Of a DNA stretch of 27,563 bases, positions 16,016-23,787 are shown one piece after another (the first letter of the stretch is position 1; every line of letters starts with the position of its first letter). Source of the stretch: Ardenticatenaceae bacterium. Its GTDB lineage: Bacteria > Chloroflexota > Anaerolineae > Promineifilales > Promineifilaceae. The notes under the pieces were generated by a model. It was not told where the DNA came from. It worked only from the letters and a program-made list of their open reading frames with translations, and ran no database searches. The stretch is from the NCBI GenBank assembly GCA_020634315.1, contig JACKBV010000043.1, forward strand, positions 1-27,563. The letters are read 5' to 3'. The translations under genes and the position numbers were made by a program.

Positions 16016-17527
16016 ATGACTCAATCAATCATTATCTGGTTAATCTGGCTGCCGTTGGCCGCGTCGCCTCTCATTTATCTGGTGGGGCGCATCAGTCGGC
16101 GGCAGTGGGGGTACACCTCAACGGCGCGGTGGGTAGCGCTGGCGGCGTTGGCCGCTTCCTGGGTGCCCTTTGTTCATGCGTACCGGCAATTTTCGGCTGA
16201 GGGTGTGTTGACGTATGTGTATGGCTCTGTGGCGCTGCGTTTGGATGGCCTGAGCCTGTTGCTGGCTGGTGTTGTGTTACTGCTGGCAACGTTGGTGACG
16301 CTGTATTCAAACCCGTATATGGCCGGGGAAATTGGGGAATCGAAATATTATGCCATGTTGGCGGCGATCTCTGGCGTGATGATTGGCCTGGGGTGTGCCG
16401 CTGATTTGTTTAATTTGTGGCTGTGGTTTGAGGCTATGGCTGTCACTTCTTACTTGCTGGTTGCTTTTTACCGGGATGAGAGCGCGGCGCTGGAAGCGGG
16501 CGTGAAGTATCTGGTGCAGAGCGCGGTGGGTTCGGTGTTTGTGTTGATGGGGGTGGCGCTGGTTTTGGCGCAAACTGGGACGTTGGATTTGGCAGCGGTG
16601 GGAACGGCCGTTTCCACTCAATTTGCCGACTCCCCCTTGCTGCTGACAGCCGGGGCACTCTTTGTCATTGGCTTCGGTGTCAAAATAGCCATCGTCCCCA
16701 TGCATACCTGGCTCCCCGATGCCCATTCGCAAGCGCCCAGCGGCATCAGCGCCATGCTTTCCGGTGTCGTCATTGAGGCGGGGCTGGTCGCTTTGCTGCG
16801 CTCCTTGTCGGCGCTGGCGGGTGTTGCCGCCGCCTGGGGCGAACTGTTAATTGGGTTTGGCGTCTTGAACATGGTCGCTGGCAACTTGTTGGCGCTGCGC
16901 CAGACACAGGTGAAGCGGTTGCTTGCCTTTTCCAGCCTGGCACACGTTGGCTACATGCTGCTTGGTCTGGGTGTTGCCATCTACGCGGGTAATGTTGCCG
17001 GAGCCGAGGGCGGTTTCTTCCACCTCATCAGTCACGGCTTGATGAAGGGATTGGCCTTTTTGTCTGCTGGCGCTTTGTTGTATGTGCTGCACACAGCCAG
17101 AGGGGATCATTCTCCGTTGACGGTCAGCGATTTGGCGGGGGCGGCGCAGCGGTACCCGTTGGTGGCATTGGTTTTTAGCCTGGCCTTGTTGGGGTTGGGT
17201 GGTTTGCCGCCGTTGGTCGGGTTTATGTCGAAATGGCAGATTATGGCCGCTGGCTTTGCCACGCAGAATACGGTTTTGTACGCGATTGTCGCTTTTGCCG
17301 CGTTGAACAGTGTGCTGTCGCTGGCTTATTATGCGCCTTTGGTGAATATGGTGTACCGGCGGCAACCGTCAACGGCCGTTCTCGCTGGGCAGCCTGTTCC
17401 CTTCATGATGCAAATTCCTTTGCTGCTGTTGGCCGTGGGCGTCGTCGCCATCGGTTTCTGGCCGAATCTGGTGAATTGGTTGGTGCAGCCAGCCGGTGCC
17501 GCACTCTTGGCTGCCTTTGGCGGGTAA
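16016..17527 (+). CDS. Second hydrogenase antiporter-like subunit, NuoM/NuoN type
   Basis: A 503-residue paralogous member of the same transporter family. It has Glu139 in LWFEAMAVTSYLLV, Lys223 in FGVKIAIVPMHTWLPDAHSQAPSG, the HLISHGLMKGLAFL helix and GFMSKW near the C-terminus, so the ion-pathway residues are intact. The SGISAMLSGVVIEAGLVALLR stretch resembles MbhH/NuoM/NuoN more than NuoL. It begins 24 bp after the first antiporter gene, with a weak purine-rich ribosome-binding site. Two such subunits imply at least two ion channels in the complex beyond the core. Confidence 0.92.
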   Translation: MTQSIIIWLIWLPLAASPLIYLVGRISRRQWGYTSTARWVALAALAASWVPFVHAYRQFSAEGVLTYVYGSVALRLDGLSLLLAGVVLLLATLVTLYSNPYMAGEIGESKYYAMLAAISGVMIGLGCAADLFNLWLWFEAMAVTSYLLVAFYRDESAALEAGVKYLVQSAVGSVFVLMGVALVLAQTGTLDLAAVGTAVSTQFADSPLLLTAGALFVIGFGVKIAIVPMHTWLPDAHSQAPSGISAMLSGVVIEAGLVALLRSLSALAGVAAAWGELLIGFGVLNMVAGNLLALRQTQVKRLLAFSSLAHVGYMLLGLGVAIYAGNVAGAEGGFFHLISHGLMKGLAFLSAGALLYVLHTARGDHSPLTVSDLAGAAQRYPLVALVFSLALLGLGGLPPLVGFMSKWQIMAAGFATQNTVLYAIVAFAALNSVLSLAYYAPLVNMVYRRQPSTAVLAGQPVPFMMQIPLLLLAVGVVAIGFWPNLVNWLVQPAGAALLAAFGG

Positions 17528-17548
17528 CGAACGCGTGGAGATAGGATT

Positions 17549-17860
17549 ATGAACTTTTTACTGATACCACCTGTTGCTTTTGTGCTGTACATCTTGTTAG
17601 TCGGTGTGTTGTCTGGGCTGGGCCGCATGTTAGCCGGGCCGGAGAATCGAAACAGCGCGAAAGCGACGATTTATGCGGGCGGTGAAGAAGCGCCCCAGCA
17701 AATGGCCGCACCGGGTTATCGTCCATTTTTTGTCATTGCCCTGTTTTTTGCCATTTTGCATTTGGGCGTGTTGATGCTTGGCAGCAGTCATCCCAGTTGG
17801 CCGGTTGTGCTGTATCTGGGTGGCTTGATTTTGGCGCTGCTGGCCTTGATTTTGGGATAA
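17549..17860 (+). CDS. Small membrane subunit, NuoA-like (MbhI position)
   Basis: A 103-residue protein with three predicted helices (about 5-28, 57-77, 82-102). The loop between helices 1 and 2 contains YAGGEE, echoing the YECG-type loop of NuoA, followed by RPFFVIALFFAILHLGVLML at the place of NuoA helix 2. By position between the antiporter and small-subunit genes it corresponds to mbhI of archaeal Mbh operons. The NuoA resemblance is suggestive, not decisive. A GGAGATAGGA region lies just upstream of the ATG. Confidence 0.7.
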   Translation: MNFLLIPPVAFVLYILLVGVLSGLGRMLAGPENRNSAKATIYAGGEEAPQQMAAPGYRPFFVIALFFAILHLGVLMLGSSHPSWPVVLYLGGLILALLALILG

Positions 17861-17924
17861 GCGAGAAAAAGATGCTTGGCGCATGAAATGACGCTGCGAA
17901 AGGCTGTTTTCAGGAGAAATGAGC

Positions 17925-18404
17925 ATGACTCTGAATGTAACTCAGGAATGGCAAGGGGTGCTGGATAAGATCAAGAATTGGGCACGAATTAATTCCCCCT
18001 GGGCTATTCATTACAACAGCGGTTCTTGTAATGGCTGTGATATTGAGATTTTAGCAACGCTGACGCCACGATATGACGTGGAACGGTTTGGCATTAAGCT
18101 GCAAGGCAGTCCGCGCCATGCGGATGTGTTGATTTGCACTGGCCCGGTTACGCGGCAATCCCGCGACCGGCTGCTGCGTATTTATGAGCAGATGCCGGAT
18201 CCAAAGTTTGTGATTGCGGTTGGCACCTGTGCGATTTCCGGTGGTGTGTTTCAAGGGTGTTATAACGTGATTGGGCATATTGATGAGGTTATCCCGGTGA
18301 ATATGTATATTCCCGGCTGCCCGCCGCGCCCGGAAGCGATTATTGATGGTGTGGTGAAATTGCTGACGAGTTTGCAGGCTGTGCCGGAGTCGGCTACAGC
18401 TTAG
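17925..18404 (+). CDS. Group 4 [NiFe] hydrogenase small subunit (NuoB/MbhJ-like)
   Basis: About 159 residues, carrying the proximal [4Fe-4S] cluster. Ligands are the CxxC pair in GSCNGCDIE (Cys35, Cys38), Cys102 in GTCAISGG and Cys132 in PGCPPRPEA. The CNGC spacing is that of hydrogenases (Mbh, Ech, Hyc); complex I NuoB has adjacent cysteines instead. An AGGAG at 17912-17916 lies 8 nt before ATG 17925 but only 2 nt before the alternative ATG 17919, so the shorter start is preferred. It transfers electrons between the Ni-Fe site and the ferredoxin-like subunit. Confidence 0.93.
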   Translation: MTLNVTQEWQGVLDKIKNWARINSPWAIHYNSGSCNGCDIEILATLTPRYDVERFGIKLQGSPRHADVLICTGPVTRQSRDRLLRIYEQMPDPKFVIAVGTCAISGGVFQGCYNVIGHIDEVIPVNMYIPGCPPRPEAIIDGVVKLLTSLQAVPESATA

Positions 18405-18414
18405 GAGAATGATG

Positions 18415-18858
18415 ATGGATGTGAGATTGGAAACGGCCGTTTCCCTGACAAAACCTTGGGCAACAGAAACGGCCGAACCTGCCCCTTATCGCCTGGATGT
18501 CTCCCTGGAAAGAGAAAACCTGCTCCCCGTGATCTCTGCCTTATTTGCCGCTGAGTGGGGATACCTGTCTGCTATTACCGGCGTTGATCTGGGAACGGCC
18601 GTTGGCGTGGTTGAAGTGCTTTACCATTTTTGCGAAGGGCCTTGCATTGTCACCCTGCGCTTGCGTGTTCCCTACGACGACGCCCAAATTGACAGCGTTT
18701 GTTCAATAATTCCCTCCGCCAGCTTCTTCGAGCGCGAATTAAGCGAAATGCTCGGCATAACCATTGTGGGTACACCCAACGCCGACCGCCTATTCCTGCC
18801 CGATGATTGGCCGCTTGGCGTTTATCCACTGCGTAAAGAGTATGTGATGCAAGGGTGA
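18415..18858 (+). CDS. Hydrogenase subunit, NuoC/MbhK-like (30-kDa type)
   Basis: About 147 residues. The fold-typical region AEWGYLSAITGVDL and the FFERELSEMLGI motif (equivalent to the ERE-xxDMFGI motif of NuoC) identify the family. It is a peripheral structural subunit that binds the large subunit. Three ATGs occur in a row at 18409, 18412 and 18415; the AGGAG at 18403-18407 spaces best (7 nt) with 18415. It stops 1 bp before the large-subunit gene begins, implying coupled translation. Two ACGGCCGT copies lie in it, one within a perfect 16-bp palindrome at 18429-18444. Confidence 0.9.
   Translation: MDVRLETAVSLTKPWATETAEPAPYRLDVSLERENLLPVISALFAAEWGYLSAITGVDLGTAVGVVEVLYHFCEGPCIVTLRLRVPYDDAQIDSVCSIIPSASFFERELSEMLGITIVGTPNADRLFLPDDWPLGVYPLRKEYVMQG
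18429..18444. repeat. Perfect 16-bp example of the ACGGCCGT palindrome
   Basis: GGAAACGGCCGTTTCC, a perfect palindrome, is the fullest form of a motif whose ACGGCCGT core I found 37 times in the window. Flanks commonly follow GG-N-W-ACGGCCGT-W-N-CC. Here it is translated as part of the NuoC-like subunit (ETAVS). Confidence 0.85.
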
Positions 18859-18859
18859 T

Positions 18860-20077
18860 ATGATGACCGTAGCAGCTCCGACAACACAAAAATCAGAAAA
18901 ATTTATTGTCCCAATTGGCCCGCAGCACCCCGCCCTTAAAGAGCCGGGGCACTTCGAATTTGCCGTTGATGGTGAGATTGTCACCGACGCCACCGTCAGA
19001 CTGGGTTATGTGCATCGTGGCATCGAAAAAGGGACGGAATCGCGCAATTGGGCGCAAAACTTGTACTTATTGGAACGCATTTGCGGCATTTGTTCCCACA
19101 CACACGCGTTTGCCTACGTGTTAGGTGTGGAACAACTGGCAGAAGTCGAAGCACCGCCCCGCGCACGCGCCATTCGCATGGTTGTTGCCGAATTAGAGCG
19201 CGTTCACAGCCATTTCCTTTGGTTGGGTGTCGGCGCTCACGAGGCAGGGTTTGACACCCTGTTTATGTATTCCTGGCGTGACCGGGAAACGGTGATGGAT
19301 TTGCTGGAATCATTGACCGGCAATCGCGTCAACTATTCAGCCTGTGTGCTGGGCGGCGTCAAATTCGACATCAATGGCGAGCAGACAAAGGGAATCCTGG
19401 AAGGGTTAGACTTTTTGGAGAAGCGCACCCATCATTACCTGAATGTCATTCAGCAAGATGCGCTTTTCTTGCAGCGCACGCGCGGCGTTGGCGTGATGAC
19501 GCAGCAGCAAGCGCGGCAGCTTGGCGTTGTTGGCCCAACGGCTCGTGCATCTGGCGTGGCGCGTGATTTGCGTATTGATGCTCCCGGTCAGCATTACAAT
19601 GACTTCAATGTCAACATGATCTTGGAAACAGATGGTGATCTGGCGGCGCGTTTTGTCGTGCGTATTCGTGATTTATTCGAAAGTTATCGCATTATCCGTG
19701 AAATTTTAAGCAATATGCCGGAAGGTGATTTGGTGGTGAAGCGGATGCCGCGCAAGATTAAGGCGGGCGAGACAATCAGCCGGGTTGAAGCGCCACGCGG
19801 TGAGGCATTTTACTACATCAAGAGCAATGGCTCGGAGATGCCAGAGCGCATTAAGGTGCGCACGCCAACCTTGTGCAATATGGCTTCGGTGCTGACGCTA
19901 ACCGTTGGGCAGCACCTGGCAGATGTGCCGATGATCTTGGTGGGCATTGATCCCTGTTTTTCTTGCAATGACCGCAGTGTGACGGTTACGCAGCCCAGCG
20001 GGCAGCGTGAGCATTGGACATGGGAGCAGGTGCGGCGCTTTGGCATTGAGTATTATCAGCGGCAGGGAGGACAATGA
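18860..20077 (+). CDS. Group 4 [NiFe] hydrogenase large (catalytic) subunit (NuoD/MbhL-like)
   Basis: A 405-residue protein. Both nickel-binding CxxC motifs are intact: Cys75 and Cys78 in ERICGICSH, Cys366 and Cys369 in DPCFSCNDR. HRGIEKG supplies the conserved Glu near the active site. Complex I NuoD lacks these four cysteines, so this is a hydrogenase and not a respiratory complex I subunit. By analogy with HycE/HycI, processing should occur after Arg372, removing a 33-residue C-terminal peptide once the Ni-Fe centre is assembled; a matching protease gene ends the operon. It catalyses H2 formation or oxidation coupled to ferredoxin. The subgroup (for example 4f or 4g) cannot be settled by eye. 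No ACGGCCGT copy occurs within it. Confidence 0.96.
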   Translation: MMTVAAPTTQKSEKFIVPIGPQHPALKEPGHFEFAVDGEIVTDATVRLGYVHRGIEKGTESRNWAQNLYLLERICGICSHTHAFAYVLGVEQLAEVEAPPRARAIRMVVAELERVHSHFLWLGVGAHEAGFDTLFMYSWRDRETVMDLLESLTGNRVNYSACVLGGVKFDINGEQTKGILEGLDFLEKRTHHYLNVIQQDALFLQRTRGVGVMTQQQARQLGVVGPTARASGVARDLRIDAPGQHYNDFNVNMILETDGDLAARFVVRIRDLFESYRIIREILSNMPEGDLVVKRMPRKIKAGETISRVEAPRGEAFYYIKSNGSEMPERIKVRTPTLCNMASVLTLTVGQHLADVPMILVGIDPCFSCNDRSVTVTQPSGQREHWTWEQVRRFGIEYYQRQGGQ

Positions 20078-20079
20078 CA

Positions 20080-20997
20080 ATGGAAGCGGTAAAGGATATT
20101 CTGGCTTTGCTTGTTTTTCCTGGCGGTCTGTTTGTGGTATTTGCCGGGATGATGTACGAGTGGCTGGATCGTAAGTTGGTGGCGCGGCTGCAAAATCGGA
20201 TTGGGCCACGTTGGTTCCAGCCGATTGCGGACACGGTGAAGTTGTTGGCGAAAGAGGAAGTGCTGCCGGAGAGTGTGACGCCGTTCTTTTTTGTGGTGCT
20301 GCCCCTGATTGCATTGGCGGGTGCGTTAACGGCCGTTCTCTATACCCCCATGGTCGGCCTGGAACCTGCGTACAGCTTTCCCGGCGATTTGATCGTTACC
20401 GTCTACATGCTCAGCTTGTTGACCCTGTGCATTGGCCTGGCGGGCGCAAACACACGCAATCGCTTTTCGCTGGTGGGCGCAACTCGCGCTTTGACGCAGC
20501 TCTTTGCCTATGAAGCGCCCTTTTTGCTGGCCTTGTTTGGCCCGGCGATTGCCGCCGGAAGCTGGCAAATCGGCGAAATTGCCCATTATGCCGAATCGCA
20601 CTGGTTCATTTTTACACAGCCGATTGGCTTTTTAGTCGCCTTAATTGGCTTGATGGGCAAACTGGAACTGCCTCCTTTCGATTCGCCAGAAGCGGAAACA
20701 GAGATTGTCGCTGGCGCTTTGACGGAATACAGCGGGCGTGGTCTGGCAATCTTCCGCATTGGCAAAGGCGTCGAATTGGTTGTTGGCCTGACGTTAATTG
20801 TCACCTTTTACCTGGGTGGCGTGGCTAACCCCATTGTCTTTTTTGTGAAGACCATTGGGATGCTGGTGGTGATGGCGGCGTTGCAAACTTTGCTTACTCG
20901 CTTGCGCATTGACCAGACTGTTGGTCTGTGGTGGCGGTATGGCGCACTGTTGGTGCTGTTGCAATGGGCTGTGTTAATTGTTGTGCAAATTGCGTGA
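20080..20997 (+). CDS. Hydrogenase membrane-anchor subunit, NuoH/MbhM/HycD-like
   Basis: About 305 residues with around eight membrane helices. It links the hydrogenase core to the ion-pumping arm. Family hallmarks are YEWLDRKLVARLQNRIGPRWFQPIADTVKLLAKEE (split over residues about 26-60), LFAYEAPFLL, and KLELPPFDSPEAETEIVAG with the conserved acidic cluster lining the quinone-like cavity region. An alternative ATG at 20074 overlaps the large-subunit stop as ATGA, but GGAGG (20066-20070) lies only 3 nt before it and 9 nt before 20080. Either start changes just two residues. Confidence 0.93.
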   Translation: MEAVKDILALLVFPGGLFVVFAGMMYEWLDRKLVARLQNRIGPRWFQPIADTVKLLAKEEVLPESVTPFFFVVLPLIALAGALTAVLYTPMVGLEPAYSFPGDLIVTVYMLSLLTLCIGLAGANTRNRFSLVGATRALTQLFAYEAPFLLALFGPAIAAGSWQIGEIAHYAESHWFIFTQPIGFLVALIGLMGKLELPPFDSPEAETEIVAGALTEYSGRGLAIFRIGKGVELVVGLTLIVTFYLGGVANPIVFFVKTIGMLVVMAALQTLLTRLRIDQTVGLWWRYGALLVLLQWAVLIVVQIA

Positions 20998-21016
20998 TGA
21001 AAGAAGGGAGTAAGTC

Positions 21017-21442
21017 ATGCGGATAGGAATGATGTTGGGTGATGTGCTGCGTGCTTTGTGGCAGCGGCCGGTGACGGAGAAGTACCCTTTCGAGCGGCGT
21101 GAAGCGCCAACCCGCCTGCGTGGCAAGCTGCGGTGGGACCCGGAAAAATGCACCGGTTGTGGCTTGTGTGGCAAAGAGTGCCCCTCCAATGCCGTCGAGG
21201 TGATCACGATTGATAAGAAGAACAAGCGGTTTGTGATGCGCTATCACATGGATCGCTGCACGTATTGTGCGCAGTGTGTGCAGAACTGCCGCTTTGATTG
21301 TATCGAGATGTCTCACGAGGATTGGGAATTGGCGGCCGCCAACAAAGAGTCGTTTACGGTCTTTTATGGCAAGGATGAGGAGCTTGATGCCTTCTTGGAT
21401 GCAGTCTCTGCAAGCGATTTGGCAGAAACGGCCGTATCCTGA
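21017..21442 (+). CDS. Hydrogenase 2x[4Fe-4S] ferredoxin-like subunit, NuoI/MbhN-like
   Basis: A 141-residue electron-transfer subunit with two classical 4Fe-4S motifs: Cys45, 48, 51, 55 (CTGCGLCGKECP) and Cys81, 84, 87, 91 (CTYCAQCVQNCR). It probably docks soluble ferredoxin, since no NADH-binding (NuoE/F) or other dehydrogenase subunit is encoded nearby. A GGGAG ribosome-binding site lies about 7 nt upstream. Its 3' end overlaps the start of the maturation protease gene, whose ribosome-binding site falls inside it. Confidence 0.94.
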   Translation: MRIGMMLGDVLRALWQRPVTEKYPFERREAPTRLRGKLRWDPEKCTGCGLCGKECPSNAVEVITIDKKNKRFVMRYHMDRCTYCAQCVQNCRFDCIEMSHEDWELAAANKESFTVFYGKDEELDAFLDAVSASDLAETAVS

Positions 21443-21962
21443 GTCGCCAATTCGCGTAGCGATTTTGGGTGTAGGGCACGAACTGCGCGGCGATGACGCC
21501 GTTGGCATTGCCGTGGTGCGGCAGATGAACTGTGCCAACGGCGTAGAAGCGGACGCGCGTTCGCTGCTGCAATCGGATGCCGCCAGCTTGCTGCTGTTAG
21601 AGGGTGCGCACGCTCCGGAAAACTGTACCGGTTCGCTGCGGCGGTTTGCGCCGCATTTGGTATTGCTGGTGGATGCTGCCTGGCTGGGCGAGCCGCCGGG
21701 AACCGTGCGCGTTATTCCCTGGCAAGAGACAAGCGGCTTGAGCGCAACGACACATACGCTGCCCCTGCATATGCTGGCGCAGTATTTGGTGGCGGAAATT
21801 GGCTGCGAAGTTGTTTTGTTGGGTATACAGCCGGTTCAACTAGAGTTAGGGCAACCCATGTCAACGGCCGTTGCCGCTGCTGCCGCCGAGGTGGCGGCGT
21901 ATTTGCCATCGCTTTTTATGGCGCATCCCCATCCGGCACCGGCAGCCCTGCCATGCGCATGA
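21387..21962 (+). CDS. [NiFe] hydrogenase maturation protease (HycI/HyaD family)
   Basis: About 191 residues of the peptidase M52 family, which clips the C-terminus of the hydrogenase large subunit after nickel insertion. Visible motifs are ILGVGHELRGDDAVG (metal-binding acid at 36/37), LLVDAAWLG (Asp96) and ATTHTLPL (His123), matching the three nickel-contacting positions of the family. The frame is open further upstream; ATG 21387 is chosen because AGGAG lies 4 nt before it, with ATG 21399 as an alternative. It overlaps the preceding gene by about 56 bp. Its presence supports an active hydrogenase. The Hyp maturation genes are not in this window. The 3' end overlaps the opposite-strand MutS-like gene by 47 bp. 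Confidence 0.9.
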   Translation: MPSWMQSLQAIWQKRPYPESPIRVAILGVGHELRGDDAVGIAVVRQMNCANGVEADARSLLQSDAASLLLLEGAHAPENCTGSLRRFAPHLVLLVDAAWLGEPPGTVRVIPWQETSGLSATTHTLPLHMLAQYLVAEIGCEVVLLGIQPVQLELGQPMSTAVAAAAAEVAAYLPSLFMAHPHPAPAALPCA

Positions 21963-23787
21963 TCTTCAGCGCGTTGGTGGTGGGACAGGGGCCAGTATGC
22001 AGCATGTAGTCGAAAACCATACGGCCGTTTTCGACATCATCCCTGAAGTGAAAATTGCGGACTTGTGGTGAGGAGTCAGCCAGCCTGACCAACTCTAAGT
22101 CGTGTGTGGCAATGACGCCAACGCCATTGCCGCCAACCAGAGCCTGGACGTAAGCACGGCTGCCGATGAGGCGTTCGCGATTGTTTGTGCCGCGAAAAAT
22201 CTCGTCAATGAGGAAGAACAGCGGGTAATCTGCTTCTTGTTGCAGCGCGGCTAACATGCTTTGCAGGCGGCGCACTTCTGCATAAAAGAAGGAAAAGCCA
22301 TCGGTGACAGAGTCGTTGACCTGGATCGATGTGTAGAGACGGAAAAGATGTGTGCGCAAGGTGTCGGCAATGACGGGGCCACCCGCATAAGCCAGGCAAA
22401 GATTGATCCCCAATGTGCGTAAAAATGAGCTTTTCCCGGCCATGTTGGAGCCGGTGATGATGGTCACGGAGCCGGTTTGGTCAATCTGGAAGTCGTTGCT
22501 GACGCGATGGTCAGCGGCGATGAGCGGATGGCCGAGGGCGGTGGCTTGAAAGAGGGGAACGGCCGTTGCCTCTGTCACGATGTCGGCGAAAATCGCGCCC
22601 GGATTGAGGTAAGCAAACGTCGCCAGGGAACTCAGTGCTTCCAATTCGTACCAAATGTCAAGCCAACGTGGCAGCAAGTTTTGTAAATCGCGTTTAAGCT
22701 GCTGCATGCGCCAGGCAAAGTAAATGTCCCAGGGGAGCAAGGCGTTGAGGAGCAGCCAAAGGATGGGGTTGTACTGGATACCCGCGGCGGTGATGATGCG
22801 CGTGACGCGCCGTAGTTGTTGTGACGGCCGTTTCCGTTCGTCTAGAAACGGCTGGCAAATGGCTTGTACGCCATTGTTTTGCGCATAGGGATAGGTTTCC
22901 AGGAAGCCAAAGACAGCCTGGAGTTTGCGCAGCCCATCGGCGAGAAAACTGGCATCTTTGAACAAGGGGCCGACCTGGCGTGTTTGTGCGCCGGAAAGCA
23001 AGACGAAGGGAACCCATGTTAACAGCCACCAGGGAGGCAGCACATTTGCCAGATTGAGCAGCAGCAGGGGAATGGTGATGAGGGTTAAGCTAGACAGGAC
23101 AATGAGTATGGGACGCAGCGAATGGGGCATATCTTGCTGCGTCAGCCAATCCAGTACACGCTGTCCCGGCCATTTGTCGCGCCCAACGGCCGTTTCGTCA
23201 TCATCGCCAGCGGCGAGGGTGGCGTTGAGCACAAGTTTGTCGCGAAAGCGGGGCATGGCCGCCAGTTCGCGCACAACGGCTTGCCGCTGACGAATGGCGG
23301 CCGGGTCGGGCTGTGTTTGCAGCAGCCATTGTTGCAAGCGGTCGCTGCCGCCATGCGAAACGGCCGTATCCAGCAAGCGCAGCAGTGACCGTTCGCCTAG
23401 CAAATCGAGATCATAGGCAAAAGGATGCTCCAGGCGTGGCGGCGCGGGCAATGTGGCGGGGATGTGTTCCCAATCCAGGGCCATGCGTGCCAGATGGGCT
23501 TGCTTGATTTGCCGCCAGAGGTGATGTTGGGTGATGGCGCGTTGAATGCGGCGATGGCGAGCGACGGCGACCAAAAAGGGGATGCTGGTGAGGATGCTGA
23601 CGCCAACCCAGGGCCAGGGGCCTGCTTTGAAGAGGGTGAAAAAGGAAACGGCCGTTGCTCCCAGGAAAAGCGCCAAACGTAAACGGCTGAGGCGATTGCT
23701 GATTTCGTGGAGTTCGTTTAAGCGTTGTGCCAGCCGCTGTACCTGGCGTTGTAGAGCTTGTTCGCGTTGTGTTCGTGAGTCGTTCAT
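21916..23787 (-). CDS. Membrane-anchored MutS-family ATPase
   Basis: A 623-residue protein with the MutS ATPase domain at its C-terminus: Walker A GSNMAGKSS (about 446-454), Walker B FFLIDEIFRGTNN (Asp528-Glu529), ATHDLEL, and the family-typical FDYMLHTGPCPTTNALKIM ending. Two helices near residues 37-77 and two near 224-266 are hydrophobic, with possibly another near 340-358. The mismatch-recognition domain of classical MutS is missing, so this is not the mismatch repair protein but the poorly characterised membrane MutS-like group. The start at 23787 overlaps the stop of the upstream flavoprotein gene as ATGA; an 18-residue longer start at 23841 would intrude into that gene and is rejected. 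Function is unknown. Confidence 0.9.
   Translation of the reverse strand: MNDSRTQREQALQRQVQRLAQRLNELHEISNRLSRLRLALFLGATAVSFFTLFKAGPWPWVGVSILTSIPFLVAVARHRRIQRAITQHHLWRQIKQAHLARMALDWEHIPATLPAPPRLEHPFAYDLDLLGERSLLRLLDTAVSHGGSDRLQQWLLQTQPDPAAIRQRQAVVRELAAMPRFRDKLVLNATLAAGDDDETAVGRDKWPGQRVLDWLTQQDMPHSLRPILIVLSSLTLITIPLLLLNLANVLPPWWLLTWVPFVLLSGAQTRQVGPLFKDASFLADGLRKLQAVFGFLETYPYAQNNGVQAICQPFLDERKRPSQQLRRVTRIITAAGIQYNPILWLLLNALLPWDIYFAWRMQQLKRDLQNLLPRWLDIWYELEALSSLATFAYLNPGAIFADIVTEATAVPLFQATALGHPLIAADHRVSNDFQIDQTGSVTIITGSNMAGKSSFLRTLGINLCLAYAGGPVIADTLRTHLFRLYTSIQVNDSVTDGFSFFYAEVRRLQSMLAALQQEADYPLFFLIDEIFRGTNNRERLIGSRAYVQALVGGNGVGVIATHDLELVRLADSSPQVRNFHFRDDVENGRMVFDYMLHTGPCPTTNALKIMRMAGLPVPDGDAP

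Noticed and set aside
13384..21442. Respiratory complex I (NADH:quinone oxidoreductase)
   Set aside because: There are no NuoE, NuoF or NuoG genes. The small subunit has the hydrogenase CNGC spacing and the large subunit keeps all four nickel-binding cysteines. A hydrogenase maturation protease follows.
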